Below are positions 18,687 through 27,286 of a stretch of DNA of 49,557 bases, piece by piece. The DNA lies in the NCBI GenBank assembly GCA_903873485.1, contig CAIQOO010000042.1:1-49557 (forward strand), in the 5' to 3' direction. This stretch comes from an uncultured beta proteobacterium. Its GTDB lineage: Bacteria > Pseudomonadota > Gammaproteobacteria > Burkholderiales > Burkholderiaceae_C. How positions within the stretch are numbered: the stretch's first letter is position 1; every line of letters begins with the position of its first letter. The notes under the pieces are model-generated. The model ran no database searches. It was not told the DNA's origin and saw nothing but the letters and a program-made list of their open reading frames with translations. The translations under genes and the position numbers were made by a program.

Positions 18687-19763
18687 CTAACGGATCTCGA
18701 CCGCCGCGCCGTCGCCACGCACGCCAATCACGCCAATTTCATGAACTGTTTCGCCGGCATCTTGCAGCAGGGCGGCACACGCCGGCGCGCTGGCGGCATC
18801 CATCACCAGCACCATGCCGATGCCGTTGTTGAAGGTGCGGTTCATCTCGAAGTCGTCAATGCCGGCAGTGGCTTGCAGCCAGGCAAACAGCCCGGTTTGC
18901 GGCCAACTGCCCTTCACCAGGTGTGCTGCCAGCCCGTCGGGCAGCACGCGCGGGATGTTTTCCAGCAGCCCGCCGCCGGTGATGTGCGCCAGCGCCTTGA
19001 TGCCGGTCGATGATCCCGGCATCACAGGGTGGGCCGCCAGTGCCGCCAACACGGTTTTGACGTACAGGCGGGTCGGTTCCATCAGCGCTTGCCGGAACGG
19101 TTTGCCATCAAGGGCGGCGGGCAGGGTGTCGGTGGCCTCGGCGCGCTCGATGCATTTGCGCACCAGGCTAAAGCCGTTGGAATGCACGCCGCTGGAGGCT
19201 ATGCCCAGCACCACATCACCCACCTTCACCTGGGCACCGGTGAGGATTTTTGACTTTTCGACCACCCCCACCGCAAAACCAGCCAGGTCGTATTCGCCCG
19301 CCGGGTACATGCCCGGCATCTCGGCGGTTTCGCCGCCAATCAGGGCACAGCCGGACAGTTCGCAGCCTCTGGCAATGCCGCCTACCACGGCGGCGGCGGT
19401 ATCGACATCGAGCTTGCCGCAGGCAAAATAATCCAGAAAAAACAGTGGCTCGGCCCCTTGCACCAGCACATCATTGACACTCATGGCGACCAGATCAATG
19501 CCCACGGTGTCATGCATCTGCCACTCAAAAGCCAGCTTGAGCTTGGTGCCGACACCATCGGTGCCACTGACCAGCACCGGCTCCTGGTAATGCCTGGGCA
19601 CTTCAAACAGCGCGCCAAAGCCGCCAATGCCGGCCAGCACGCCTTCGCGCATGGTTTTTTTGGCCAGTGGCTTGATGCGCTCGACCAGTGCATCGCCGGC
19701 ATCCATGTCAACACCCGCGTCTTTGTAGGAGAGGGCGGTGTCAGGGGGGGTGAAAGTGCTCAT
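18687..19763 (-). CDS. purM: Phosphoribosylformylglycinamidine cyclo-ligase (AIR synthetase)
   Basis: A 358-residue enzyme of purine synthesis that closes the imidazole ring of FGAM with ATP. Motifs include [82 protein letters not shown] and [17 protein letters not shown]. The ATG giving [17 protein letters not shown] was chosen; a longer frame starts at a TTG. It is divergent from the AI-2E transporter-hda operon, a common arrangement in Burkholderiales. Confidence 0.96.
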   Translation of the reverse strand: MSTFTPPDTALSYKDAGVDMDAGDALVERIKPLAKKTMREGVLAGIGGFGALFEVPRHYQEPVLVSGTDGVGTKLKLAFEWQMHDTVGIDLVAMSVNDVLVQGAEPLFFLDYFACGKLDVDTAAAVVGGIARGCELSGCALIGGETAEMPGMYPAGEYDLAGFAVGVVEKSKILTGAQVKVGDVVLGIASSGVHSNGFSLVRKCIERAEATDTLPAALDGKPFRQALMEPTRLYVKTVLAALAAHPVMPGSSTGIKALAHITGGGLLENIPRVLPDGLAAHLVKGSWPQTGLFAWLQATAGIDDFEMNRTFNNGIGMVLVMDAASAPACAALLQDAGETVHEIGVIGVRGDGAAVEIR

Positions 19764-19937
19764 GGCGTGGGTCAATCAAAAAAAGAAACAGTGGATCGAA
19801 GCAGCCGGGCGCGGTGCTGTTCGCTGCAAAAGGGCAAGCCCGATAGAATTTGGCTTGATTTTAGTTGGGCCATGACTTGAGAATGAATGCCTTTTCACCA
19901 AAACCGAGCTTTTAAGTCTCGGCTTTTCGCCATATCA

Positions 19938-21026
19938 ATGCAATTCACTGAAACACAAAAAAGAGCTGCTGCCTGGGCCGCCGTGGTGCTGGGCATGGTG
20001 GCCATGCTGTGGCTGCTGGCACCAGTATTGACGCCGTTTGTGGTGGCGGCCATTCTGGCTTACGCCCTGACGCCGGTGGTCGATTGGGCGAACCACCTGG
20101 GGCGTGATCGCATCCCCCGCCTGCTGGCGGTGGTGCTGGTGGAAATCGTGTTTTTGCTGCTGTTGCTGGCGCTGCTGCTGCTGGTGGTGCCGATTTTGCT
20201 CAAGCAGTTGCCCTTGTTGCGTGAGCAGGTGCCGCCGCTGCTGGACCGGTTCAACGACTTTTTAAAGCCGGTCTTGTCGCAGTTTGGCATCCATCTGTCG
20301 CTGGATCTGGTCGGTCTCAAAGCGTTTGCGGCGAAACACCTGAGTGCCAATTTTCAGGACACGCTGGGCCGCTTGCTGTCTTCGGCCATGCTCGGCGGCA
20401 GCGTGGCGCTGTCGCTGGTGGGCAACGCGGTGCTGATTCCGGTGGTGCTGTTTTATCTGCTGATGGAGTGGCACCGTTTCATGATCCTGCTGCACAAGCT
20501 GGTGCCGCCCCGGATGCGGGCAGTGGTTGACAGTTTTACCCAGGAGGCGGATGGCGTACTGGGTCAATACCTGCGCGGGCAGTTGTTGGTGATGCTGGTG
20601 CTTGCCATTTATTACAGCACCGGGCTGGCGCTGTTTGGGCTGGATTTGGCACTGCCGATCGGTGTGTTTACCGGCCTGGCTGTGGCCATACCGTACCTGG
20701 GATTCGGGCTGGGGCTGGTGCTGGCCCTGCTGGCGGGCTTTCTGGAGTTTTCAACCCAGACCGGTCATGCCAGCGCCCTGCTGATGGTGGCGGTGGTTTA
20801 TGGGCTGGGCCAGTTGATCGAAAGCTTTTACCTGACCCCCCGCCTGGTTGGTGAACGCATTGGACTGCACCCGCTGGCGGTAATTTTTGCCTTGTTGTCC
20901 TTTGGGCATTTGCTCGGTTTTGTCGGGGTGCTGATCGCCTTGCCGCTCAGTGCGGTATTGCTGGTGGCGATTCGCCGCCTGCGCAGCGCTTACCTCGGTA
21001 GCGCGCTTTACCGGGATGCCGGATGA
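19938..21026 (+). CDS. AI-2E transporter (PerM/YdiK) family membrane protein
   Basis: A 362-residue integral membrane protein. About seven or eight hydrophobic helices are seen, among them AAVVLGMVAMLWLLAPVLTP, LLAVVLVEIVFLLLLLALLL and LLMVAVVYGLGQLIESFYLTP; the last carries the family signature EsfyLTPrlvG. The start ATG at 19938 (MQFTETQKRAAAW) is preferred over the longer frame. The family includes TqsA and PerM-like proteins and sodium/proton antiporters; the substrate here is unknown. Its stop overlaps the hda start by 4 nt (ATGA), so it is the first gene of a coupled operon. Confidence 0.92.
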   Translation: MQFTETQKRAAAWAAVVLGMVAMLWLLAPVLTPFVVAAILAYALTPVVDWANHLGRDRIPRLLAVVLVEIVFLLLLLALLLLVVPILLKQLPLLREQVPPLLDRFNDFLKPVLSQFGIHLSLDLVGLKAFAAKHLSANFQDTLGRLLSSAMLGGSVALSLVGNAVLIPVVLFYLLMEWHRFMILLHKLVPPRMRAVVDSFTQEADGVLGQYLRGQLLVMLVLAIYYSTGLALFGLDLALPIGVFTGLAVAIPYLGFGLGLVLALLAGFLEFSTQTGHASALLMVAVVYGLGQLIESFYLTPRLVGERIGLHPLAVIFALLSFGHLLGFVGVLIALPLSAVLLVAIRRLRSAYLGSALYRDAG

Positions 21027-21706
21027 GACAACTGGTGCTGGACATGGGTTTGACCGGTGGCCCCACTCTGGACAATTATTGTGCGGCGCACAACGAAGCC
21101 GCCATCAGCCATCTCAAGCTCTGGCTGGATCAACCGCTGGTCAACCCGGCTTCCGGTGCGGTGCTGCCCACTTACTTGTGGGGTGCCGTCGGCTGCGGCA
21201 AGACGCATTTGCTCAGGGCGGCGCAAGCAGCGCTGCAGGGGCAGCCGGTTGGCTGGCTCGATGCCGATGCGGCGACACCGCCTGAATTTGACGACAACTG
21301 GGTGGCCGTGCTGATGGACGATGTGGATGCCTATGATGCCGCTTTGCAGCAAGTGGCGTTCAACTGGTTTGTCAATGCGCAAACCCAGCAAATTGCCGTG
21401 CTGGCCGCCGGCGCCCTGCCACCGGCTGACCTGAGATTGCGCGATGATTTGCGCTCGCGGCTGGGCTGGGGCCATGTGTTTGCCTTGCAGGTGCTCAATG
21501 AGCCGCAGCGGCGTGCGGTGTTGCGCGCCAGTGCCGATGTGCGCGGCATCGAGTTGAGCGACGAGGTGATGGATTTCATGCTGACACGCTTCAGCCGCGA
21601 TTTGGGCAGCCTGATGGAATTGCTGAACCTGATCGATGGCTACGCCCTGCAAACCCGACGCGCCATTACCATTGCGCTGATCAAAAACATGATGGACAAC
21701 GCCTGA
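21023..21706 (+). CDS. hda: DnaA regulatory inactivator Hda
   Basis: A 227-residue DnaA-like AAA+ protein without the DNA-binding domain. With the loaded sliding clamp it stimulates ATP hydrolysis by DnaA and prevents re-initiation. A clamp-binding stretch (RQLVLDMGL) is at the very N-terminus, as in E. coli Hda (QLSLPV-like). The Walker A motif is LWGAVGCGKTHLL, Walker B is WVAVLMDDVDAYD, sensor I region LAAGALPPADL and the Arg-finger-containing LRDDLRSRLGWGHVF follow. It sits in the conserved order transporter-hda-HAD-pcnB-folK. Confidence 0.93.
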   Translation: MRQLVLDMGLTGGPTLDNYCAAHNEAAISHLKLWLDQPLVNPASGAVLPTYLWGAVGCGKTHLLRAAQAALQGQPVGWLDADAATPPEFDDNWVAVLMDDVDAYDAALQQVAFNWFVNAQTQQIAVLAAGALPPADLRLRDDLRSRLGWGHVFALQVLNEPQRRAVLRASADVRGIELSDEVMDFMLTRFSRDLGSLMELLNLIDGYALQTRRAITIALIKNMMDNA

Positions 21707-21719
21707 AGCGAATAAAACA

Positions 21720-22385
21720 ATGAAACTGGCTCTTTTTGACTTGGACCACACGCTGATTCCGATTGATTCCGACTACGAGTGGGGCGTATTTACCACCTCG
21801 CTGGGCTGGAATGACCCGACCGAATTCAACCACCGCAATGAAGCGTTTTATGCCCAGTACAAGGCCGGCACGCTCGATATTCATGACTACATTCGCTTTA
21901 CCACGCGTGCCTTGTGTCGGCAAGGTGCGGTTCATTCAGAAGCTGCTCACGCCCGTTTCATGCACGATGTGGTGCAACAAGTCATCCAGCCACAAGCCCT
22001 GGCACTGGTGCAGCGGCATCAGGCTGCCGGTGATGCCGTGGTCATCGTCACCGCCACCAACGAATTTGTCACCCGCGCCATTGCGCAGGCTTTTGGTGTT
22101 GCCGAGCTGATTGCGGTCAACCTCGCGCGCGACCCGGCAAGCGGCTGGTTCAATGGTGAAATTCTGGGCACCCCGTCTTTTCGCGAAGGCAAGGTGACAT
22201 GTGTGCAACAGTGGCTGGCCAGCCGTGATCTCGATTGGTCTGATGTTCAAAGCACGTTTTATTCCGATTCCATCAACGACCTGCCGCTGCTGGAGCAGGT
22301 TACCCATCCTGTGGTCACCAACCCGGACCGGCGTTTGCGCGCGATTGCCCAGGAGCGTGGCTGGCGCATACTTCAACTCTTTTAA
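21720..22385 (+). CDS. HAD family hydrolase, subfamily IB (SerB-like)
   Basis: A 221-residue HAD phosphatase. Motif I is LALFDLDHTLIPIDSD (nucleophile and acid Asp), motif II includes VVIVTATNEFVTRAIA, motif III lysine is in FREGKVTCV and motif IV is TFYSDSINDLPLLEQV. Subfamily IB proteins include phosphoserine phosphatase and related enzymes; the Burkholderiales member beside hda has been annotated as phosphoserine phosphatase-like, but the substrate is not shown by the sequence. It follows hda by 13 nt with pcnB 56 nt downstream. Confidence 0.9.
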   Translation: MKLALFDLDHTLIPIDSDYEWGVFTTSLGWNDPTEFNHRNEAFYAQYKAGTLDIHDYIRFTTRALCRQGAVHSEAAHARFMHDVVQQVIQPQALALVQRHQAAGDAVVIVTATNEFVTRAIAQAFGVAELIAVNLARDPASGWFNGEILGTPSFREGKVTCVQQWLASRDLDWSDVQSTFYSDSINDLPLLEQVTHPVVTNPDRRLRAIAQERGWRILQLF

Positions 22386-22441
22386 AGTGGCGATGCAATG
22401 GTGCGAAACACGGTCATCAAGGCATCTTCCGAACAACAGCA

Positions 22442-24064
22442 ATGATCAAAAAATTCATCAACAAGCTGCTGGGCAAGGCAAGCCCTGCAGCCAAAAGCCC
22501 GTTTGGCAAACGCGAGGAAATCGGCCCCGAGGTGCATGGCATCAACCCGCAACTGGTCGATGAGCGTGCCCAAAATGTGCTGCGAACACTCAAGACTGCC
22601 GGTTTTGAGGCTTTCATCGTCGGTGGCGCGGTGCGTGACATGATGCTCGGACTGGCGCCAAAAGACTTTGACGTGGCCACCAATGCCACGCCAGAGCAGG
22701 TCAAGAATTTGTTTCGGCGGGCTTTCATCATCGGGCGGCGCTTTCGCATCGTGCATGTGATTTACGGGCGTGGCTGCGAGCATGAGGTGATCGAAGTCTC
22801 GACCTTTCGCGCCTATCTGGACAACGCGGCGGCCGAGCAAGTGGCCGGCAACGAGAAAACCAGCAAGGGTGACCTGGCCGACATGCAGCATGCGGTCGAT
22901 TCGACCGGTCGGGTGCTGCGCGACAACGTCTGGGGACCACAAGAAGAAGATGCTGCGCGCCGCGACTTCACCATCAACGCCATGTATTACGACCCCGAGA
23001 CGCAAATCGTGGTCGATTACCACCACGGCATTCAAGATGCCAAGGCGCTGGTCATCCGCATGATTGGCGATGCCGCCACCCGTTACCGCGAAGACCCGGT
23101 GCGCATCATCCGCGCCGTGCGTTTTGCCGCCAAACTGCATGGCCTGGGCTTCAAGCTTGAACCTAAAACCGCCACGCCACTGATCAAGTCGAGGGAATTG
23201 CTGGCCGAAGTGCCGCAAAGCCGCTTGTTTGACGAAATGCTCAAACTTCTTCAAACCGGCCATTCGCTGGCCTCCATTGCAGAATTAAAAGAATTGGGTA
23301 TGGCGCAAGGCATTTACCCGCTGCTTGATGTGGTGGTGGAGCGCGCCGACACGCCATTTGTCAAATCGGCCCTGCAAGACACCGACCGCCGGGTTGCTGA
23401 AGGCAAGCCGGTGGCACCAAGTTTTTTGCTGGCTTGCGTGCTGTGGTCTGATGTGCGGGACGGCTGGAGGGCGCGCATGAACAACCAGCAACATCCGCAC
23501 CCGGCGCTGCAAGATGCGATTGAAGACACTTTCAATGCCCGCATTGGCGACGTGTCTGGGCGCGGCAGACTGGCCGGCGATATGCGCGAAATCTGGCAGA
23601 TGCAGCCGCGTTTTGAAAAGCGTGTCGGCAGTGCCGCTTTTGGCCTGGCAGAGCAGCCGCGCTTTCGGGCGGCATTTGACTTCATGCGGCTGCGCGCTGA
23701 AAACGGTGAACTCGATGAAGTGCTGTCAGACTGGTGGGAACAATTCAGCTTGGCCGATGACAACTTGCGCCGCGACATGATCGATGAGGTCAAACAAGAG
23801 CAACAGCAACGCGCGCGGCCAACCCGGCCACCGCGCCCGAACAAGGCTGCCATGCGCCAAGCCGGACAGCCGCCATTCGGGCCAGCCGACACCGACCAGG
23901 CGGTCAACCCGCCAGCGTCCGCCCTTGGAAACCAGGCCATTGACGGTGCACTCGGTCCAAACCCTGACGCGCCCAAAAAACGCCGTCGGCGCAGGCGCAA
24001 TCCTGGCAGTTCGGCAGATCGTGGTGATGCGTCAGGCAGTTTGCCTGACGCATCCGCCGCTTGA
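22442..24064 (+). CDS. pcnB: Poly(A) polymerase I
   Basis: A 540-residue class II nucleotidyltransferase that adds A-tails to RNA 3' ends and so promotes decay. The nucleotidyl-transfer motif AFIVGGAVRDMMLGLAPKDFDVATNATP with its two catalytic aspartates, the RRFRIVHVIYGRG segment, RRDFTINAMYYDP and RYREDPVRIIRAVRFAAKL fit pcnB rather than the CCA enzyme, as does a long basic C-terminus (KKRRRRRRNPG). The start ATG gives MIKKFINKLLGK. The stop TGA overlaps the folK start. RNase R in the same window acts on tailed RNAs, but the two genes are not linked. Confidence 0.94.
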   Translation: MIKKFINKLLGKASPAAKSPFGKREEIGPEVHGINPQLVDERAQNVLRTLKTAGFEAFIVGGAVRDMMLGLAPKDFDVATNATPEQVKNLFRRAFIIGRRFRIVHVIYGRGCEHEVIEVSTFRAYLDNAAAEQVAGNEKTSKGDLADMQHAVDSTGRVLRDNVWGPQEEDAARRDFTINAMYYDPETQIVVDYHHGIQDAKALVIRMIGDAATRYREDPVRIIRAVRFAAKLHGLGFKLEPKTATPLIKSRELLAEVPQSRLFDEMLKLLQTGHSLASIAELKELGMAQGIYPLLDVVVERADTPFVKSALQDTDRRVAEGKPVAPSFLLACVLWSDVRDGWRARMNNQQHPHPALQDAIEDTFNARIGDVSGRGRLAGDMREIWQMQPRFEKRVGSAAFGLAEQPRFRAAFDFMRLRAENGELDEVLSDWWEQFSLADDNLRRDMIDEVKQEQQQRARPTRPPRPNKAAMRQAGQPPFGPADTDQAVNPPASALGNQAIDGALGPNPDAPKKRRRRRRNPGSSADRGDASGSLPDASAA

Positions 24065-24582
24065 TGGTTTCGGCTTATGTGGCGCTAGGCGCCAACCTGG
24101 GCGATGCAGCGGCTACCGTGCGCTGGGCCATTGAGCGACTGGCGCTGCTGCCCAAGACCACGCTGCTGGCATGTTCCAGCCTGTATCGCAGCGACCCGGT
24201 GGACGCGGTCGGCCCTGATTTCATCAATGCGGTGGTGGCGCTCCGCACCGCCTTGAGCGCTATCGGCTTGCTGGGCGAACTGCAAGGCCTGGAGCAGTTG
24301 GCCGGTCGAGAGCGCCCCTACCATCATGCGCCCAGAACGCTGGACCTGGACTTGCTGCTGTACGGCAACGATCAGATTGAAAGCCCAGGGTTGAGCGTGC
24401 CGCACCCGCGCATGCTGCAGCGTGCCTTTGTGCTGCTGCCACTGGCGGAAATTGCGCCGCATCGGGTGGTTGCAGCCCAATTGCAGGCGGTGCAGTCGCA
24501 GCGAATCAATCGTCTTGAAAGACAAGCACATGCGGGTATGCCCGATGCAGGCCCGAGATGCTGCATGGGCGCGCTAAGCTAA
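24064..24582 (+). CDS. folK: 2-amino-4-hydroxy-6-hydroxymethyldihydropteridine pyrophosphokinase
   Basis: A 172-residue HPPK that transfers pyrophosphate from ATP to the pterin, a folate-synthesis step. Signature segments: AYVALGANLGDAAATV, SSLYRSDPVDAVGPDFINAVV, and RERPYHHAPRTLDLDLLLYG (Mg-binding aspartates), then VPHPRMLQRAFVLLPLAEIAP. The ATG overlaps the pcnB stop (TGATG), showing coupling. The C-terminal 15 or so residues (RQAHAGMPDAGPRCCMGALS) are not family-like and may be a neutral extension. It is the last gene of the operon. Confidence 0.94.
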   Translation: MVSAYVALGANLGDAAATVRWAIERLALLPKTTLLACSSLYRSDPVDAVGPDFINAVVALRTALSAIGLLGELQGLEQLAGRERPYHHAPRTLDLDLLLYGNDQIESPGLSVPHPRMLQRAFVLLPLAEIAPHRVVAAQLQAVQSQRINRLERQAHAGMPDAGPRCCMGALS

Positions 24583-24632
24583 GATCAAGCGCTGTGTGAC
24601 TGACTTGTCGCCTTTGTTAACTGGAGTTGTTC

Positions 24633-26471
24633 ATGAATCTGCAAAACCTGCGCCTCGCGTCCAAAATGTGGCTTGCCATCGTTCTGATTGTGGTGGGCAT
24701 CATGTCGGTGGTGGCTTACACTGCTGTACGTTCAACCAGTGACCGCGCCGACAGCACGGTGGCACTCGACAAGCTCAACAAGCGTGTCAAGCTGGCGATT
24801 CAATGGGCCGGCCTGACGCAGGCCAACGCTGCCAGATCACAGGCGGTGCTGCTGAGCAGCGACCCGGCAGTGGAACTCGGCCTTAAAGGTGTCATTGCCG
24901 ACACCTCGGCGCAGATTGGCAAGATTCAACAGATGATCGAATCGGACGACTTGACGGCCACCGACCGAAGCCAGCTTGAAACCATTGCCGGCAATCGCAA
25001 GCGGGTGCTCGAAACCTGGGCAATCGCCATGACACAACGTGCCGATGGCAAGTCAGCCGAGGTCGGCAACACCATCGCCACGCTGTACCAGCCGGCCATG
25101 GAGGCCTACCAGAAATCCCAGGCGGATTTTGTTGCCCTGCAAGAGCAGGCTTATGAGGCCATGCGCGACAGTTACGCTAAGCGCGCCGGGGAACTTGTCG
25201 CCATTTCTGGCGGACTGATGCTGCTGTTGATGCTGGTCATTTTGCTGGGTGCGGCCCGACTGATTCATTCCATCCGCCAGCCTCTGCAGGCAGCCAACGA
25301 ACTCGCCGCCAGGATCGCCCAGGGCGATCTCAGCATGCAGATTGACACCTCTCGCGCTGATGAATTTGGTGACCTGATGAGGTCGCTGGCCAGCATGAAT
25401 GCGTCCCTTGGGCAAATGATCAGCCAGGTGCGCCAAAGCACCGACAGCATTGCCAATGCCAGTGGCGAAATAGCCGCCGGCAACAGCGATCTGGCACATC
25501 GCACCGAACAAACTTCGAGCAGCCTGCAATCGACCGCCTCAAGCATGGGACACCTGACGCAAACGGTGCAGGTCAGCGCCGACAACGCACGCCAGGCCAG
25601 CACGCTGGCCGCCAACGCCTCATCGGTGGCCGAGCGCGGCGGCCAGGTGGTGCGCCAGGTGGTCAGCACCATGGAAGACATCAACGCCAGCAGCCGCAAG
25701 ATTGCCGACATCATTGGCGTCATCGATGGCATTGCCTTCCAGACCAACATCCTGGCCTTGAATGCTGCCGTGGAAGCAGCGCGGGCCGGCGAGCAGGGCC
25801 GCGGCTTTGCGGTGGTGGCCAGCGAGGTGCGCAGCCTCGCGCAGCGCAGCGCCGAGGCGGCCAAAGAGATCAAGATGCTGATCAACACGTCGGTTGAAAA
25901 GGTGTCGTCAGGCACCCAACTGGTATCGGATGCGGGTGCCACCATGAACGACATCGTGCAGTCGGTGCGTCAGGTTGCCGAGGTCATCGGCCATATCACC
26001 GCCACATCGGGCGAGCAAAGCTCCGGCATTTCAGACATCAATCAGGCGATTGGCAACCTGGACCAGATGACCCAGCAGAATGCCGCTCTGGTCGAGCAAA
26101 GCGCGGCAGCAGCCGAGAGCCTGCGCGACCAGGCCGGGCAACTGGCACGCGCCGTGTCGGCATTCAAGATCGAGACCGGCCAACATGCCTTGACCCAGCG
26201 ACAACTGCCGCAGCGTGACATCACGCCGCGTTCGGTACCATTGACCTACCAAAAACCGGCACAGTTGGCCCGGCCGCGTCCGACTGCCCTGTCCGTTGCC
26301 GGTGCCCAGAGAAAGCTGGGTTCGCCAATGGTCACCAAAGCTGCTTCGGCCAAGCCGGGCGCTGGCAAACCGGCGGGGCACAAGCCGATGCTGGCACACA
26401 AACCTGCGTCGGCCAAGGCAACGGTTGCCAAACCTGCTGCGGTGGCCGATGAGGGCTGGGAGACTTTCTGA
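24633..26471 (+). CDS. Methyl-accepting chemotaxis protein with 4-helix-bundle sensor
   Basis: A 612-residue chemoreceptor. The ATG at 24633 has GGAG six bases upstream. Transmembrane helices at about 10-31 and 190-212 enclose a mostly helical periplasmic domain (4HB_MCP type); a HAMP domain follows (SIRQPLQAANELAARIAQGDL), then the signalling coiled coil with hairpin IIGVIDGIAFQTNILALNAAVEAARAGEQGRGFAVVASEVRSLAQRS (quoted in part by position 360-405). After it comes an Ala/Lys/Pro-rich linker and the C-terminal end DEGWETF, which resembles the NWETF tether that recruits CheR and CheB. No other che gene is nearby, so it feeds a remote pathway. Confidence 0.93.
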   Translation: MNLQNLRLASKMWLAIVLIVVGIMSVVAYTAVRSTSDRADSTVALDKLNKRVKLAIQWAGLTQANAARSQAVLLSSDPAVELGLKGVIADTSAQIGKIQQMIESDDLTATDRSQLETIAGNRKRVLETWAIAMTQRADGKSAEVGNTIATLYQPAMEAYQKSQADFVALQEQAYEAMRDSYAKRAGELVAISGGLMLLLMLVILLGAARLIHSIRQPLQAANELAARIAQGDLSMQIDTSRADEFGDLMRSLASMNASLGQMISQVRQSTDSIANASGEIAAGNSDLAHRTEQTSSSLQSTASSMGHLTQTVQVSADNARQASTLAANASSVAERGGQVVRQVVSTMEDINASSRKIADIIGVIDGIAFQTNILALNAAVEAARAGEQGRGFAVVASEVRSLAQRSAEAAKEIKMLINTSVEKVSSGTQLVSDAGATMNDIVQSVRQVAEVIGHITATSGEQSSGISDINQAIGNLDQMTQQNAALVEQSAAAAESLRDQAGQLARAVSAFKIETGQHALTQRQLPQRDITPRSVPLTYQKPAQLARPRPTALSVAGAQRKLGSPMVTKAASAKPGAGKPAGHKPMLAHKPASAKATVAKPAAVADEGWETF

Positions 26472-26544
26472 GGCTGGCCCGATCAACTCGCTGGCAGTTC
26501 ATCTGCGTCATGGCGGTTGATGTCCTGCTGTTGTCTGGGTTGGC

Positions 26545-26836
26545 TCAGGGCGCTTGTCCGCTGATTGGCAAGCTCATGCGAAAGCGGCTTCCCGCCCCGG
26601 GAGAAGATTGAAACGACAGGCTGCCGTGGTGTCGCAGCACAATGTCAAAGGCGATGGACAGGCGCCCAGGCCGGTGCCTTGTCCGACAGGCTTGGTGGTG
26701 TAAAAAGGCTCAAAAATTCGTGCCTGGAGGTGCGCCGGGATGCCGCAGCCGTCATCTTGCACTTCCACCCAGACCTGCTCGCCTTGCTGGCCGGTACGGA
26801 TGCTGATGTGGGAAGCCAAATTTTTCGTGGCAGGCT
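26545..26836 (-). pseudogene. Histidine kinase C-terminal remnant (frameshifted)
   Basis: The minus strand encodes the end of a kinase ATPase domain: [49 protein letters not shown]. Directly after GTGLG (about 26660) two extra bases shift the frame; the expected continuation [17 protein letters not shown] and [18 protein letters not shown] is found in the other frame, ending at 26545. The N-terminal kinase part is absent: at about 26836 the sequence joins the stop region of an HDOD fragment. It cannot make an active kinase. It is related to the kinase family of the gene at 28570. Confidence 0.8.
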
Positions 26837-27034
26837 TTAATACGCCGAGTTCACCACCCGCAACACCTTGACCGTGACCACCGGGTCTTTGTCGATGACT
26901 TGCACCAGGTCTTTTGGTGCGCATGAGGCATCCCGTGCGAGCCGCAAAATGTTTTGCACACTCACGGGAAACGCCTGCATGTTGTCCACGGCAGTCAATA
27001 TGTCATTGAAGCGTTCAGCGTCTGCAAAGCCCAT
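26837..27034 (-). pseudogene. HDOD-domain protein N-terminal remnant
   Basis: From ATG 27034 the frame encodes [20 protein letters not shown], then [35 protein letters not shown] and NSAY before a stop. This is the first third of an HDOD domain (compare LPxLPxVxxRILxLxxD...DLAxxIxxDPxLTxKLLRLxNSA), which normally continues for about 200 residues. The break lies at the codon after NSAY and joins a kinase 3' remnant. The two pieces keep strand and order, as if a single HDOD-kinase gene, or two neighbours, lost its middle. Confidence 0.75.
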
Positions 27035-27286
27035 GGCGAGGTGACTTGATGTGTGATGTATCTTTGCCACATTTTGCAACAACTGTGGTCCCCGATGCTC
27101 CGTTCGCCTGAACGGCATTTGACGTTCTATTTTCTGCCGGTCGCCTGGCAAAAGCTGGCCCAGTTCAGATTTTCAAAAGGTGCACAATATTGTTGCTTTT
27201 ATTTCCCTCTCAAAAAAGTCTTTACCATGCGCGCGGACAAGGCCACCGATGACACACCGCAGAGGTTCTGCTGAGCGCTGAAACCC

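Noticed and set aside
19904..19926. Terminator-like hairpin before the AI-2E transporter start
   Set aside because: CCGAG/CTCGG with a short T-run is only a 5-bp stem, placed just before a start codon and after a divergent promoter, where termination makes little sense.
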